DNA of 64,000 nt from NCBI RefSeq assembly GCF_002257665.1, contig NZ_MQWB01000001.1:2106511-2170510 (forward strand), given 5' to 3'. The notes beneath the pieces were generated by a model. It saw only the letters and a list, made by a program, of their open reading frames with translations. It did not search any database and was not told the origin of the DNA. The stretch comes from Rubricoccus marinus. Its GTDB lineage: Bacteria > Bacteroidota > Rhodothermia > Rhodothermales > Rubricoccaceae. The translations under genes and the position numbers were made by a program. Shown here in pieces: positions 1 to 9,095 of this stretch (positions within the stretch are counted from its first letter, which is position 1; each line of letters opens with the position of its first letter).

Positions 1-721
1 GGTACGACGCCATCGGGTCCGGCGCGACGCCTTCGCCGCGCAAGAGGACACGCGTCCAGCCGCCCAGCTCGATGTTCCGCTTCTGCGCGAGCGCGAACGC
101 GACGCCCATCGCGTACGCGCCGACGTGCGACACGTCGAGGAACTGAGCCTGCAGCCACGTCGAGAGGAAGTCCAGCGTCACAAACGCGATCGCGATCCAC
201 TTCATCGAGATGGAGCCCAGCAAGAACAGGTTCATCGTCTCGCGCGGGTGCAGCACGCCCGCCGCCACGACGACCGCGCCCACGGGTCCCCACGCGCCTG
301 CGTAAAGCCCAATGCCTCCACCGCCGAGCGCTCCCCACGCGAGCGCGAGGACGGCTCCGGCGAGGGTCGCGAGGAGGTAGAGGCCGAGGAGTTGGTGGCT
401 TCCGTACGTGTTCTCCAGGTCCCGCCCGATCCACGTCAGCCACGCGAGTGCGAACACGAACGAGATGATCCCCCAGATCAGTTGCGCGCCAAGCGGATTG
501 ATGAACCCGTAGGTCAGGATCGTCCACGGCCTCGTAATGGCAACGGCCGGGGCGCTCGAAAGCGCCGTCCACTCCACCACGAGCCCTCCCAATCCCACGA
601 TGCTGAGAACGATAAGCCCCAGAAAAGCCACGACGTTGATCGTCAGGATCAGGCGCAGCGCAGGCGGGAGGCTGCGGCGCCAGTTCTGAAACCGCGTGAC
701 GGGGGAGTTGGGATCGGACAT
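1..721 (-). CDS. Rhomboid-family membrane protein without catalytic serine (partial, 3' end beyond window)
   Basis: The frame opens with ATG at 721-719 and runs off the left edge, giving 240 visible residues. Several hydrophobic segments and the pattern of a glycine-rich helix, a LENTYGS loop and a C-terminal SHVGAYAMG helix match the rhomboid fold. In active rhomboids the fourth helix carries GxSG with the nucleophile serine. Here that segment reads YAGAWGPVG, so tryptophan stands where serine should be. The HxxxN motif of helix 2 is also not recognisable, while the histidine of the last helix is present. It is therefore probably a pseudoprotease. It starts 9 bases after the stop of an apparently active rhomboid gene on the same strand, so the two are probably co-transcribed. 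The product lies in the inner membrane; its partner or substrate is unknown. Confidence 0.75.
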   Translation of the reverse strand, partial: MSDPNSPVTRFQNWRRSLPPALRLILTINVVAFLGLIVLSIVGLGGLVVEWTALSSAPAVAITRPWTILTYGFINPLGAQLIWGIISFVFALAWLTWIGRDLENTYGSHQLLGLYLLATLAGAVLALAWGALGGGGIGLYAGAWGPVGAVVVAAGVLHPRETMNLFLLGSISMKWIAIAFVTLDFLSTWLQAQFLDVSHVGAYAMGVAFALAQKRNIELGGWTRVLLRGEGVAPDPMASY

Positions 722-730
722 GTGGGAAAG

Positions 731-1456
731 CTAGAGCGTGCGGGCGCGAGGTTTAACGGGAAGTCGGCCTCGCCAGTACAGGATGAGCAAAACGCCTGTA
801 ATCAGTCCGCCGAGGTGCGCAAAGTGAGCCGTGTTGGACGCGTAGGCTCCGAAGCCGCCCAGGATGTCCATCGCGGCGTAGCCCACCACCATCCACTTCG
901 CCGCGATGGGGACGGGCAAGAACAGCAGGTAAATGGGCTGGTTCGGGTACAGCATCCCAAACGCGCCCAAGACGCCCAACACGCCGCCAGAGGCCCCGAG
1001 CGTCGGGCCGTAAGCCCCTGCGGGGAGGGCGTCACCCAGGAACGGCCACGATATAACGCCGAGTTGCAGGAGGCTCGCGCCCAGGACCGCTCCTCCGAAG
1101 AGAATCGCGAACCGCTTGGACCCGAGTGTCTGCTCCAGGGGCGCTCCAAACATCCACAGCCCGAACATGTTGAACAGGATGTGGGAGAAGTCGCCGTGGA
1201 GGAACGCGCTCGTGACGATCTGCCAGGGCCAGAACAGCCCTCCAAACGTGGGCAGGACGGTCTCAGAAGGGATCCCGGCGGGCCACAGCGCGAACCACTG
1301 CTCAACGGGGCCAATCCCGGTGTCCATCGTCCCCGTCCGCATCCGGAAAACGAGTTGGGCCGCGAACGCGAGAACGTTGAGGATGAGAAGGTTCTTGACG
1401 ACGGGCGGCATCATGCCACCGCCGGAGAGTTGCGAACTGCTTTGAGGAAACGCCAC
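731..1456 (-). CDS. Rhomboid family intramembrane serine protease
   Basis: This 241-residue protein has about six membrane segments and the rhomboid landmarks: HGDFSHILFNMFGLW (H and N of helix 2), LEQTLGSKRF, the active-site GASGGVLG with the nucleophile serine, and a late AHFAHLGG segment with the catalytic histidine. It should cleave transmembrane substrates within the inner membrane. I used the GTG at 1456-1454; the tandem ATGs at 1414 and 1411 are equally good starts and give the usual short cytoplasmic N-terminus. The serine-less paralogue follows 9 bases downstream, and the divergent phosphoesterase gene starts about 200 bases upstream. Confidence 0.88.
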   Translation of the reverse strand: MAFPQSSSQLSGGGMMPPVVKNLLILNVLAFAAQLVFRMRTGTMDTGIGPVEQWFALWPAGIPSETVLPTFGGLFWPWQIVTSAFLHGDFSHILFNMFGLWMFGAPLEQTLGSKRFAILFGGAVLGASLLQLGVISWPFLGDALPAGAYGPTLGASGGVLGVLGAFGMLYPNQPIYLLFLPVPIAAKWMVVGYAAMDILGGFGAYASNTAHFAHLGGLITGVLLILYWRGRLPVKPRARTL

Positions 1457-1656
1457 GACGAACGGATGGGAGAGCGGCGCGAACGGGCAGGCGAGGGCGA
1501 AGTTGCGAGCGACCCGGCCGCCAGAGGCTCAGAACGGCGAAGAACGCGAGAGGCCGCACCAGCAACCCCGCGCCTTCGTTGACGTCCACAGCCACCCGAA
1601 CACGCTCGCTCAGGGCCTCTGGCGCCGCCCGACCGCCAACGGCCTCCTACCATTCC

Positions 1657-2472
1657 GTGACGCTTTTCGTCTCCGACGCCCACCTTGGACGCGGCTCCCG
1701 CGATGCCACGCGAGAGGCCGAGCGCGACCTCGTCGCCATGCTCCGAGCGCACGAGGATAAGGTTCTAGGCGGCGGCCGGCTCGTGCTTCTCGGCGACGTG
1801 TTCGACCAGTGGATCGAGTACCGGCACCTCGCGCCCAAAGAGGGCCTGCGCCTTCTCGGCCTGCTCGCCGACTGGTGCGACCGCGGCGCCGAGGTGGACT
1901 ACCTCGTCGGCAACCGCGACCCCTGGCACGTGGACCTGCTCGAACGCGAGATCGGGGTGCGCCTCTGGCGGGGCGCCTGGGCGGGCGAAATGGACGGCAC
2001 ACGCGCCTATATTGCACATGGCGACGGTCTCGACCGTCCCTCCCGGGTCCTCAGCCGCTTCCTCCACCGCCTCCAGCCGCTCGTGCGACACCCGCACACC
2101 GCCCGGCTTTACCGCATGTGCCTCCCCGGCGATTCAGGTTATGCCTTTGCCCGCTGGGTCTCGCACCGCTTCGGGACCGACGGCACCCCCGACGCCGAGA
2201 GCGCCCAGCGCGTCGGCGACGCCGCCAGAGGCCTCTTGCGCGAGACCGACGCGGACCTCGTCGTGATGGGGCACTCGCACGCCGCCACGCTGGAGGCGAC
2301 CGACCACGGCACCTACCTCAACACCGGCTACTGGTTCGGCGCGCGCACCTTTGGGCGCCTCGACCCCGTTCACCCGCACGACGACGCCAGCGGCCCCGTG
2401 CGCGCCTCGCTCCTCCGATGGACGGACGGGGCCGCCGAGACCCTCCGGGCGCCCTCGCCCGCCCTCCTCTGA
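1657..2472 (+). CDS. Metallophosphoesterase of the UDP-2,3-diacylglucosamine diphosphatase (LpxH-like) type
   Basis: The 271-residue product carries the calcineurin-like metal motifs in order: SDAHLG at the N-terminus, GDVFD, GNRD, HGD and GHSH. This order and length fit LpxH, which hydrolyses UDP-2,3-diacylglucosamine to lipid X in lipid A synthesis at the inner face of the inner membrane. I chose GTG at 1657 because the DAH motif lies seven residues later; the open frame extends upstream to 1579, but that part looks like low-complexity non-coding sequence. The gene ends 16 bases before the penicillin-binding protein gene, suggesting an envelope operon. Other UDP-sugar or nucleotide phosphoesterases of the family cannot be excluded. 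Confidence 0.75.
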   Translation: MTLFVSDAHLGRGSRDATREAERDLVAMLRAHEDKVLGGGRLVLLGDVFDQWIEYRHLAPKEGLRLLGLLADWCDRGAEVDYLVGNRDPWHVDLLEREIGVRLWRGAWAGEMDGTRAYIAHGDGLDRPSRVLSRFLHRLQPLVRHPHTARLYRMCLPGDSGYAFARWVSHRFGTDGTPDAESAQRVGDAARGLLRETDADLVVMGHSHAATLEATDHGTYLNTGYWFGARTFGRLDPVHPHDDASGPVRASLLRWTDGAAETLRAPSPALL

Positions 2473-2488
2473 CCCCTCCCCGGGACTC

Positions 2489-5149
2489 ATGGACGACAAC
2501 TCCACCTACTCCGACTCCGAACTCGAGTCGTACTTCGATTCCTCCGACGCCCGGAAAAGCGGCGCCGACACCGAGCTCGAAGACTTCTTCGACGGCACGC
2601 CAGAGGCCTCTGGCGCCAGCGCGACGCGCGCCTCGGGCGACGGTGCAACGGCCGACGCCGAGCTCGGCGCGTTTTTCGCCAGCCCGGACTACGCCTCGGG
2701 CGACGGCGCCTCTCGCGTGGTGTTGCCTCCCCCTCCGCCCCAGACGCCGCGCACGTCGCAGCGCCGCCGCACGCTCCGCGTCCTCTCGGTCATCATGGGC
2801 ATCGTGGCGCTCGGCGCGGTCGCCGGCTTCGGCATGGTGGCCTACTTCTGGCCGCAGCTGCCCTCGCTGGAGCAGATCGAGAACCCCAAGAACCTGTTGG
2901 CGACCGTTGTCCTGACCTCGGACAACCTGGAGCTGGCGCGGTACTACCAGGACGAGAACCGCACGTGGGTCCCGCTGGACTCCATCTCCCCGCACGTCGT
3001 CAACGCGCTTCTCGCGACGGAGGACCGCCGCTTCTATGACCACTGGGGCGTGGACGGCATCGCGCTCGGCGCCATCGTCAAGGACGCCATCGTGAGCGGC
3101 GACTTCCGCGGCGCGTCTACGGTCACGATGCAGCTCTCGCGCAACCTCTACCGTGAGGACGTCAACTTCGTCGTCGGCGAGAAGTCCGTTGTCCGCAAAA
3201 TCAAAGAGATCCTGACCGCCATCCGCATCGAGCGGATCTACACCAAGGACGAGATTCTGGAAGCGTACCTCAACACGGTCCCGTTCCTCTACAATGCTTA
3301 CGGCATCGAGAGCGCGGCCGAGACGTTCTTCGACAAGCATGCGAGCGCGCTCGACCCCTCGGAGTCCGCGGTCCTGATCGGTATGCTCGCCGCGAACAGC
3401 GCCTACGACCCCGCCAGAGGCCGCCCCGAGGGCGAGGTCACGTTCGAGTCCACGAACCAGCAGAGCATCGACCGCCGCAACGTCGTGCTGACGAACATGC
3501 GCAACGAGGGCGTGCTCAGCGAGGAGGCATACCAGGAGCACCGCGCGGCGCCCATCCGGCTCACGTTCAGCCCATACAGCCACGAGGACAACCTCGCGCC
3601 GCACTTTGCCGAGGTGCTCCGCATCTGGTTCAAGGAGTGGGCCGAGCGAAACAACTACGACCCCTACGCCGATGGCCTGGTGATCCGCACCACCATCGAC
3701 AGCCGGATGCAGGCGCTCGCTACGCAGGCCGTCCAAGAGCAGATGGAGACGCTGCAGGCGCGCACCGGGCAATCGTGGGGCTCCACGTCCGACCCGTACG
3801 GCTACTGGTGGCGCCGCAACACGGCCGTCGTGAACGAATACATCGCCGACACTGAGCCGTACCAGAGCCTCCGCCGCGACGGCGTGGCGCGAGAGGACGC
3901 CATCGCGCAGCTCCGGCAGCAGGAGACGTTCATGGACTCGCTCAAGACCATCAAGATGCGCGTCGAGGCCGGCCTTGTCGCCATCGACCCGCACTCGGGG
4001 CAGGTCAAAGCCTGGGTGGGCGGCCGCAACTACGTCGAGGACCAGTACGACCACGTGGGCACCTCGCGGCGCCAGCCGGGCTCCACGTTCAAGCTCTTCG
4101 CGTACACCACCGCTTTCGCCGAGGGCTACAGCCCGGACTCGTACGTGAGCAACGCTGGCTTCAAGTGGGGCGATTGGATCCCGAAGAACTCCGGTGGCGG
4201 GACGGGCGGCTACCTGCCTCTCAAGAGCGCGCTCGCGGGCTCGGTCAACATCGTGGCCGCACGCGTGACGAAGCACTTCGGTCCGGAGAAGATCAAGGAG
4301 ACCGCCGAAGAGATGGGCATCCGTAGCCCCATCGAGGCCGTGCGCTCCATCGCGCTTGGCACCAGCGACGTGAACCTCCTGGAGATGGCCGCGGCCTACT
4401 CGACCGTGGCCTCTGGCGGGATCTACCACGGCCCCTCCATGGAGGAAGAGCGTCCGAGCGATCCTGCCGTGCCGCCGCACATCGTGCTGGCGGTCGCGAG
4501 CATCGAGGACCGCTACGGCAACGTGATCGAGGACTTCACGCCGGCAGGGCGCGAGGTGCTCAACCCGTCCACGGCCTACACCACGTTCGCAACGATGCGT
4601 GGCGTGATCCAGTCCGGTACGGCCCGCTCCCTCACGGGACGTTTCCCGGCCACGCGCCGGCTTGACCTCGCGGGCAAGACGGGGACCACGCAGGAAAACG
4701 CGGACGGTTGGTTCATGGCGATGCACCCCGACCTCGTGGTCGGCTCGTGGGTCGGCTTCAACGACCGCCGGATCAAGTTCCGCTCCACCACGCTGGGCCA
4801 GGGCGCCCGGACGGCGCTCCCCAACGTGGGCGCGTTTTTCCAGCTCCTCCAGTCGGACTCGACGGTCGCGCTCGACCCGGATCGCCGATTCGAGAAGCCC
4901 GAGAACTACTCGGCGGGCCGCTCGGCACGGATCGGAGGCGGAGGTTTCTGGGCCGGCGACAGCAACTCCCGCTCCCGTAGCAGACGCTCTAGCGGGTCCT
5001 CGGAGAGCAGCGAGGAACGCAACGAGGCGCGCGGCATGATCGACCAGTACCGCCAGCGCGACCGCGCTCAGCCTGCGGCGCCCGCCCCGGCACCGGCGCC
5101 GACCCCGCAGGGCGGCTCGTCCGAACGCGGCGGCCGGATCGGCTGGTAG
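2489..5149 (+). CDS. Class A penicillin-binding protein 1A (glycosyltransferase/transpeptidase)
   Basis: An 886-residue bifunctional peptidoglycan synthase. An acidic, Ser/Gly-rich cytoplasmic N-terminus of about 95 residues precedes a single membrane anchor (LRVLSVIMGIVALGAVAGF region). The GT51 domain follows, with EDRRFYDHWG near residue 178, GASTVTMQLSRN, and the RKIKEI...LEAYLN block. The transpeptidase domain has the SxxK motif STFK near residue 532, SVN near 584 and KTGTT near 730. The C-terminal 70 residues are low complexity, rich in Ser/Arg and then Pro/Ala. It polymerises and cross-links glycan strands in the periplasm. The ATG at 2489 was preferred over the longer upstream frame because it clears the preceding stop by 16 bases. 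A strong hairpin terminator lies just downstream. Confidence 0.95.
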   Translation: MDDNSTYSDSELESYFDSSDARKSGADTELEDFFDGTPEASGASATRASGDGATADAELGAFFASPDYASGDGASRVVLPPPPPQTPRTSQRRRTLRVLSVIMGIVALGAVAGFGMVAYFWPQLPSLEQIENPKNLLATVVLTSDNLELARYYQDENRTWVPLDSISPHVVNALLATEDRRFYDHWGVDGIALGAIVKDAIVSGDFRGASTVTMQLSRNLYREDVNFVVGEKSVVRKIKEILTAIRIERIYTKDEILEAYLNTVPFLYNAYGIESAAETFFDKHASALDPSESAVLIGMLAANSAYDPARGRPEGEVTFESTNQQSIDRRNVVLTNMRNEGVLSEEAYQEHRAAPIRLTFSPYSHEDNLAPHFAEVLRIWFKEWAERNNYDPYADGLVIRTTIDSRMQALATQAVQEQMETLQARTGQSWGSTSDPYGYWWRRNTAVVNEYIADTEPYQSLRRDGVAREDAIAQLRQQETFMDSLKTIKMRVEAGLVAIDPHSGQVKAWVGGRNYVEDQYDHVGTSRRQPGSTFKLFAYTTAFAEGYSPDSYVSNAGFKWGDWIPKNSGGGTGGYLPLKSALAGSVNIVAARVTKHFGPEKIKETAEEMGIRSPIEAVRSIALGTSDVNLLEMAAAYSTVASGGIYHGPSMEEERPSDPAVPPHIVLAVASIEDRYGNVIEDFTPAGREVLNPSTAYTTFATMRGVIQSGTARSLTGRFPATRRLDLAGKTGTTQENADGWFMAMHPDLVVGSWVGFNDRRIKFRSTTLGQGARTALPNVGAFFQLLQSDSTVALDPDRRFEKPENYSAGRSARIGGGGFWAGDSNSRSRSRRSSGSSESSEERNEARGMIDQYRQRDRAQPAAPAPAPAPTPQGGSSERGGRIGW

Positions 5150-5170
5150 CTCTGCCGTCCAGATAGACAG

Positions 5171-5204
5171 AGAGGGAAGCGGGACGCCCTGCTTCCCTCT
5201 TTTT
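5171..5204 (+). terminator. Rho-independent terminator after the PBP gene
   Basis: A perfect 10-base stem (AGAGGGAAGC with GCTTCCCTCT) closes a 10-base loop and runs directly into TTTTT. It lies 21 bases after the penicillin-binding protein stop and is the clearest terminator in the window. Confidence 0.9.
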
Positions 5205-5227
5205 GTCATAGGCCGCGTCGTAGCCTC

Positions 5228-5253
5228 CGCCAGAGGCCTCTGGCGCCAGAGGC
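5228..5253. repeat. Intergenic cluster of three GCCAGAGG-family half-sites
   Basis: Three copies of the window-wide motif sit head to tail in alternating orientation (CGCCAGAGGC, GCCTCTGGCG, CGCCAGAGGC), forming two overlapping palindromes. The cluster lies between the PBP terminator and the sbcD-like gene, about 40 bases before its ATG. Confidence 0.9.
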
Positions 5254-5291
5254 ACACGGGTACGCCTGTAGTCTTCCGAACACACCCCTCC

Positions 5292-6542
5292 ATGAAGCTC
5301 CTCCACTGCGCCGACATCCACCTCGGCTACGAGACGCACGGCCGGCTCGACCCCGCCAGCGGCCTCAACACGCGCCTGCTGGACTTCAAGCGCTGTTTCG
5401 ACTTTATGGTAGAGCGCGCGATCGCGGAGGACATCGACGTGTTCCTGTTCGCGGGCGACGCCTACCGCACGGCCGACCCCACGCCAACGCAGCAAAAGCT
5501 CTTCGCCGAAGCGCTGCGGCCTCTGGCGGCGGCGGGTATACCCATCGTGATGATCGTGGGCAACCACGACCACCCGGTAAGCTTCGGGAAGGCGTCCTCC
5601 GTGGACATTTTCGGCGTGCTCGAAGGCCACGTCGAGGTCTTCGTCACACCGACGTTCCGCGGGCCGAGCAACCCGATCCAGACCAAGTCCGGCCCGCTGC
5701 AACTCATCGCGCTGCCGTGGCCCATCCGGTCCAAGATCCTCTCGCGAGAGGCCTACCGGCGCTCCACGCCGCACGAGATCCGCGGCGCGATCGAGGAGAT
5801 GTACACGACGTTCGTGAAGCAGTCGGCGCGCGAACTAGACCCCGCGGTCCCCGCGATCGTGGCGGCGCACCTGACGGTCCAGGGAGCTGAGTTGAGCGGT
5901 AGCGAGCGCTCCAGCCTCATCGCGCACGAGCCGACGTTTACGGTCGGCCAGCTGGCACAGCCAGGCGTGGACTACGTGGCGCTGGGCCACATCCACCGCT
6001 TCCAGGACCGTAACGCGGACGCCTTCGCCAGAGGCGAGGGGCCACCGGTGATCTACTCCTCGTCCATCGAGCGGATCTCGTTCAAGGAGTTCGACGCGCG
6101 CAAGGGCTTCGTGCTCGTCGACATCGAGCCCGGAGCGGAGCCGCGGACGCGCTACGAATACGTGGACACGCCCGCGCGCCGCTTTCTCCCCATTGAGGTG
6201 GACGCGAGTGAGTCGGCGAACCCGACCGAGGCGATCCTTGCGGCCGTCGCTCGGGAGGACGTAGCCGGGACCATCGTGCGCGTGCGCTACCGTGTGGGCG
6301 AGGAGCAGGTCGGGACCGTGGACCAGGGCGCGGTCCGCGAGGCGCTCGCCGATGCCGAGATGGTAGCGGCGATCGAGCGCGTCGTCGATGCGCAGGAGCG
6401 GCGCCAGAGGACCGTGGTGCGGCAGGACACGACCCTCAAGGACGCCATGAGCCGCTACGTCGCCCAGCACGAGAAGCTCGCCAACATGGAAGACGAGTTG
6501 GTGGCCGCGGCGCTGGAGATCGAGCAGGAGATCGAGGGGTAG
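5292..6542 (+). CDS. SbcD/Mre11-like DNA repair exonuclease
   Basis: The 416-residue protein begins MKLLHCADIHLGY and has the Mre11-type metal motifs: ADIHLG, FAGDAYR, GNHDHP, AAHLTV and GHIHRFQ. These coordinate two metal ions for nuclease action on double-strand breaks and hairpins. A capping region and an acidic helical tail follow. SbcD normally pairs with the SMC-like ATPase SbcC, usually encoded immediately downstream. Here the next gene is a convergent flippase, so any partner is outside this window or absent. The stop is followed at once by a copy of the iterated palindrome. Confidence 0.85.
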   Translation: MKLLHCADIHLGYETHGRLDPASGLNTRLLDFKRCFDFMVERAIAEDIDVFLFAGDAYRTADPTPTQQKLFAEALRPLAAAGIPIVMIVGNHDHPVSFGKASSVDIFGVLEGHVEVFVTPTFRGPSNPIQTKSGPLQLIALPWPIRSKILSREAYRRSTPHEIRGAIEEMYTTFVKQSARELDPAVPAIVAAHLTVQGAELSGSERSSLIAHEPTFTVGQLAQPGVDYVALGHIHRFQDRNADAFARGEGPPVIYSSSIERISFKEFDARKGFVLVDIEPGAEPRTRYEYVDTPARRFLPIEVDASESANPTEAILAAVAREDVAGTIVRVRYRVGEEQVGTVDQGAVREALADAEMVAAIERVVDAQERRQRTVVRQDTTLKDAMSRYVAQHEKLANMEDELVAAALEIEQEIEG

Positions 6543-6559
6543 CCCCTGGCGCCAGAGGC
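6543..6559. repeat. Iterated palindrome, one-mismatch copy, directly after a stop
   Basis: CCCCTGGCGCCAGAGGC starts on the base after the TAG of the sbcD-like gene. One base breaks symmetry compared with the 18-base consensus. It lies between two convergent genes. Confidence 0.85.
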
Positions 6560-6597
6560 CTCGGCCAAAGGGTTCGCGCCAGGCCGTTCCGTGTGCG

Positions 6598-8091
6598 CTA
6601 CCGCCCGAGCACTCCGAGAAGCGCCGCTTGGACGCGCCTCCGCTCCGGCAACGGCCAGACGGCGACAATAGCCACGGCACCGAACCCGAGCAGCGCCCCG
6701 ACCGACACGCCGATGCTCGACGGGACCCGCCCAGCGATGTACACCGCGGCTCCGGCCGCGAGCATCAGAACCACGCCGACGGCGGCCACGTGCACGCTCG
6801 GCAGGGACACGACGCCCCTCTGGCGCCAGAGGCCCACGACCAAATGGGCAGCGCCCAGGCCGAGCGCCAGTGCCCAGCCCCACGCCACCCCGCTCCCACC
6901 GAACGCGATGCCCAGCGCCCAGCCCGCCGCCGCGTTGACGACGCCTACCGTAACGTGGCTGGCGACGACATGGCGCATCTGCCCAGTGCCGAGCAGCAAG
7001 AAGAAGCCCGGGGCCGAAAGAGAGTTCAGCCCCCACCCCACGGCCAGGATCAGCGAGAATGCCACGAACCCCGGCTCGTAGCGCCCCACGAGCAGGTGCG
7101 AAACCAGCGGCGCGGCGGCCGCGACGGCGGCGAACAGCGCCAACGTCAGCGCCCACCCCAGCCGGTCCACGTCGCGGTAGACCTCGTTGACGCGCTCCGG
7201 CTCGCGCTCCTCCAAAGACGCGACCTCTGGCGTCAGGACCTGGAGCGCGGCCACGAGCAACGAACGGAGCTTCAGGATGGCGAGCGACGCCACCTCGTAG
7301 AGGCCCGCCAGTTCGAGGCCTCCGTAGCGGCCCATCAGCGCTTTCGTCGTTGGCTCGTAGAGCATCCGGAGCACGCCTAGAATCTGGAAGTTCACGCCGT
7401 AGCCCAGCATCTCGCGCACGAGCGAGATCCGCAGCCGGGAGGGAATCCACCTCACCTCAGGAAGCCTCTGGCGGATCGCGACCCACAACCCAACAAACCA
7501 CAAGAGGCCTTGGACGATCTGCGCGAAGGCGAGCCCGACCAAGCCATACGGCCCGACAAGGACGACGGCGAGCCCAACGTAGAGCACCTGCGAGCCCAGC
7601 AGGATCGCGTTGCGGAGGTCGAAGCGGGCGCACCCGTCCAGCCCGCTTTGTGCTGCCCCGGCGACGCTCACGAGCCAGAACGAGAGACACGCCCACGGCA
7701 AGAGAGCGCGCGCCGCGTCGAGAGCCGCAGGGTTCACTCCTTCGGGGTCGATGATCGCGGGCAAGAACGCTCCGACGGCGAAATACGCAGCGATCGCCAT
7801 CACGCCGATCACGAGCGCGATCGTCGTGACCGTCGTCTCCACGACCTCCGCGGCCGTCCGCTGGTCCCCCCTCGCGAGGTAGGCCGCGACGTACTTCACG
7901 GCGCTTCCCGTCAGCCCCAGGTCCGCGATCCGCGCCGCGCCCGTAGACGCCAGCACAACCGACCACACCCCGATCCCCTCGGCCCCGATCTCCAGCAGCA
8001 GGTACCGATAGAGCCCGAACAGAAGAAGCGCGCTCAGCACCGTCTGCGCGACGCTCGACGCGGCGTTACGGGTCGCCCGTGCTCCGTCCAT
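6598..8091 (-). CDS. Polysaccharide flippase (Wzx/MATE-like, MVF clan)
   Basis: The 497-residue protein has 12 or more hydrophobic segments. Its N-terminus (SSVAQTVLSALLLFGLYRYLL and GIGVWSVVLA) is typical of polysaccharide biosynthesis proteins that flip lipid-linked oligosaccharides across the inner membrane. It lies downstream of ispE on the same strand and about 1 kb from the exopolysaccharide operon, which lacks a flippase of its own, so it is the natural partner for that locus. Its coding sequence contains a full copy of the iterated palindrome near 6,820. Confidence 0.85.
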   Translation of the reverse strand: MDGARATRNAASSVAQTVLSALLLFGLYRYLLLEIGAEGIGVWSVVLASTGAARIADLGLTGSAVKYVAAYLARGDQRTAAEVVETTVTTIALVIGVMAIAAYFAVGAFLPAIIDPEGVNPAALDAARALLPWACLSFWLVSVAGAAQSGLDGCARFDLRNAILLGSQVLYVGLAVVLVGPYGLVGLAFAQIVQGLLWFVGLWVAIRQRLPEVRWIPSRLRISLVREMLGYGVNFQILGVLRMLYEPTTKALMGRYGGLELAGLYEVASLAILKLRSLLVAALQVLTPEVASLEEREPERVNEVYRDVDRLGWALTLALFAAVAAAAPLVSHLLVGRYEPGFVAFSLILAVGWGLNSLSAPGFFLLLGTGQMRHVVASHVTVGVVNAAAGWALGIAFGGSGVAWGWALALGLGAAHLVVGLWRQRGVVSLPSVHVAAVGVVLMLAAGAAVYIAGRVPSSIGVSVGALLGFGAVAIVAVWPLPERRRVQAALLGVLGR

Positions 8092-8101
8092 TACACGCGA
8101 C

Positions 8102-8123
8102 CTGGCGCCAGAGGCCTCTGGCG
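8102..8123. repeat. Double iterated palindrome between ispE and the flippase gene
   Basis: CTGGCGCCAGAGGCCTCTGGCG combines overlapping palindromes centred on GGCGCC and AGGCCT. It lies just upstream of the flippase start on the minus strand. Confidence 0.88.
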
Positions 8124-8187
8124 AGCCTGCGGGCTCGGATGGGAAGTGGGGGTCGTCATGCGCCGAAGGTAGCGGTGCGCCGCCCCA

Positions 8188-9057
8188 CTACGCGCCGGCG
8201 CCCTCCGCCCCAGGCGGCTGTACGTGCACGCGTGCCCCGCCCGTGCCCACCCTTTCCGCGCCAGACTGCGCTGCCTCTAGCGACTCGAACGCGGCCACAA
8301 CAGAGCTTCCCGAGCCCGAGAGAGCGGCCCAGCCGGCTCCCGCATTGAGCAGCGCGTCTCGAACCTCCCCCACAGCCGGGAATCGCTGCACGACGGGCGC
8401 CTCGAAGCTGTTGGTCACCTCGCGCCGCCAGCGCTCCAGATCGTTGGAGCGAACGGCGTCAGCCAGCGGCGGGTGCGGCGAGGCCTCTGGCGTGATCCAC
8501 CCGTACGCCTCGGCCGTTGGCACGTGCACGTCCGGGACGGCGACGACGAGCGTGAACGGGCACCGGTAGGGCCTGCCCTGCTCTCCCGCCAGAAGCCGGA
8601 GGTCCGTTCCCGTGCCGGTCGCGATGGCGGGGCCATCGAGGAGGAAGAACGGCACGTCGGCGCCGAGCCCGGCCGCGAGCCTGTGCATCGCCTCTGGCGG
8701 CACGTCGAGTCGCCAGAGGTCCGCGAGCAGGCGGAGCGCTGCGGCGGCGTCCGAACTCCCGCTGCCGAGCCCGGCCCCGTACGGCACGTGCTTGTCGAGG
8801 TGCAGCGCCGCCAGAGGCGGGATCCCGGCCCAGTCCGCCAGCGCCTCGGCGGCCCGCCACACCAGGTTGCCGCGGTCGGTGGGAAGCGCCGGGTCGGAAC
8901 ACGTCAGCGACAAGCCCTCACTCGCGCGGGCGGTCACACGGTCGGCCCACTCCAGAGGCAGAAAGACGCTCTCAAGCTCGTGGTAGCCGTCGGGCCTCTT
9001 GCGGAGGACCCGGAGGCCGACGTTGACTTTGGCGGGGGCGGAGCGGGCGATTGGCAT
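8188..9057 (-). CDS. ispE: 4-diphosphocytidyl-2-C-methyl-D-erythritol kinase
   Basis: The 289-residue product begins MPIARSAPAKVNVGLRVL, the usual IspE opening (AKxNLxLxV), followed by RPDGYHEL. The GHMP-kinase ATP loop is PYGAGLGSGSSDAAAAL, and a late ALSGSGSSVVAAF segment matches the third GHMP motif. The enzyme phosphorylates CDP-methylerythritol in the non-mevalonate isoprenoid pathway in the cytoplasm. The start at 9057 was chosen because the family begins here; the frame continues upstream but without homology. A terminator-like hairpin lies in the leader just before the start. Confidence 0.95.
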   Translation of the reverse strand: MPIARSAPAKVNVGLRVLRKRPDGYHELESVFLPLEWADRVTARASEGLSLTCSDPALPTDRGNLVWRAAEALADWAGIPPLAALHLDKHVPYGAGLGSGSSDAAAALRLLADLWRLDVPPEAMHRLAAGLGADVPFFLLDGPAIATGTGTDLRLLAGEQGRPYRCPFTLVVAVPDVHVPTAEAYGWITPEASPHPPLADAVRSNDLERWRREVTNSFEAPVVQRFPAVGEVRDALLNAGAGWAALSGSGSSVVAAFESLEAAQSGAERVGTGGARVHVQPPGAEGAGA

Positions 9058-9075
9058 GGGCTGAGGAGACGGGGC

Positions 9076-9095
9076 AAAAACGGCCCCAGGGGCCG
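9076..9095 (-). terminator. Possible attenuator-like hairpin in the ispE leader
   Basis: Read on the minus strand, the self-complementary CGGCCCCTGGGGCCG is followed by TTTTT, 18 bases before the ispE ATG. The loop geometry allows only about five firm pairs, so it may be weak. Nothing is encoded upstream on this strand, so attenuation of ispE is more likely than termination of another gene. Confidence 0.3.

Noticed and set aside
125-1582. A 485-codon plus-strand open frame over the rhomboid genes
   Set aside because: It has a repetitive Arg/Glu/Gln/His composition typical of antisense frames, whereas both minus-strand frames show rhomboid membrane segments.
2318-5317. A 999-codon open frame on the minus strand opposite the penicillin-binding protein
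   Set aside because: It is the mirror of a well-supported gene in high-GC DNA. The translation is Arg/Ala/Val-rich with no recognisable motif, and the plus-strand gene has all family landmarks.
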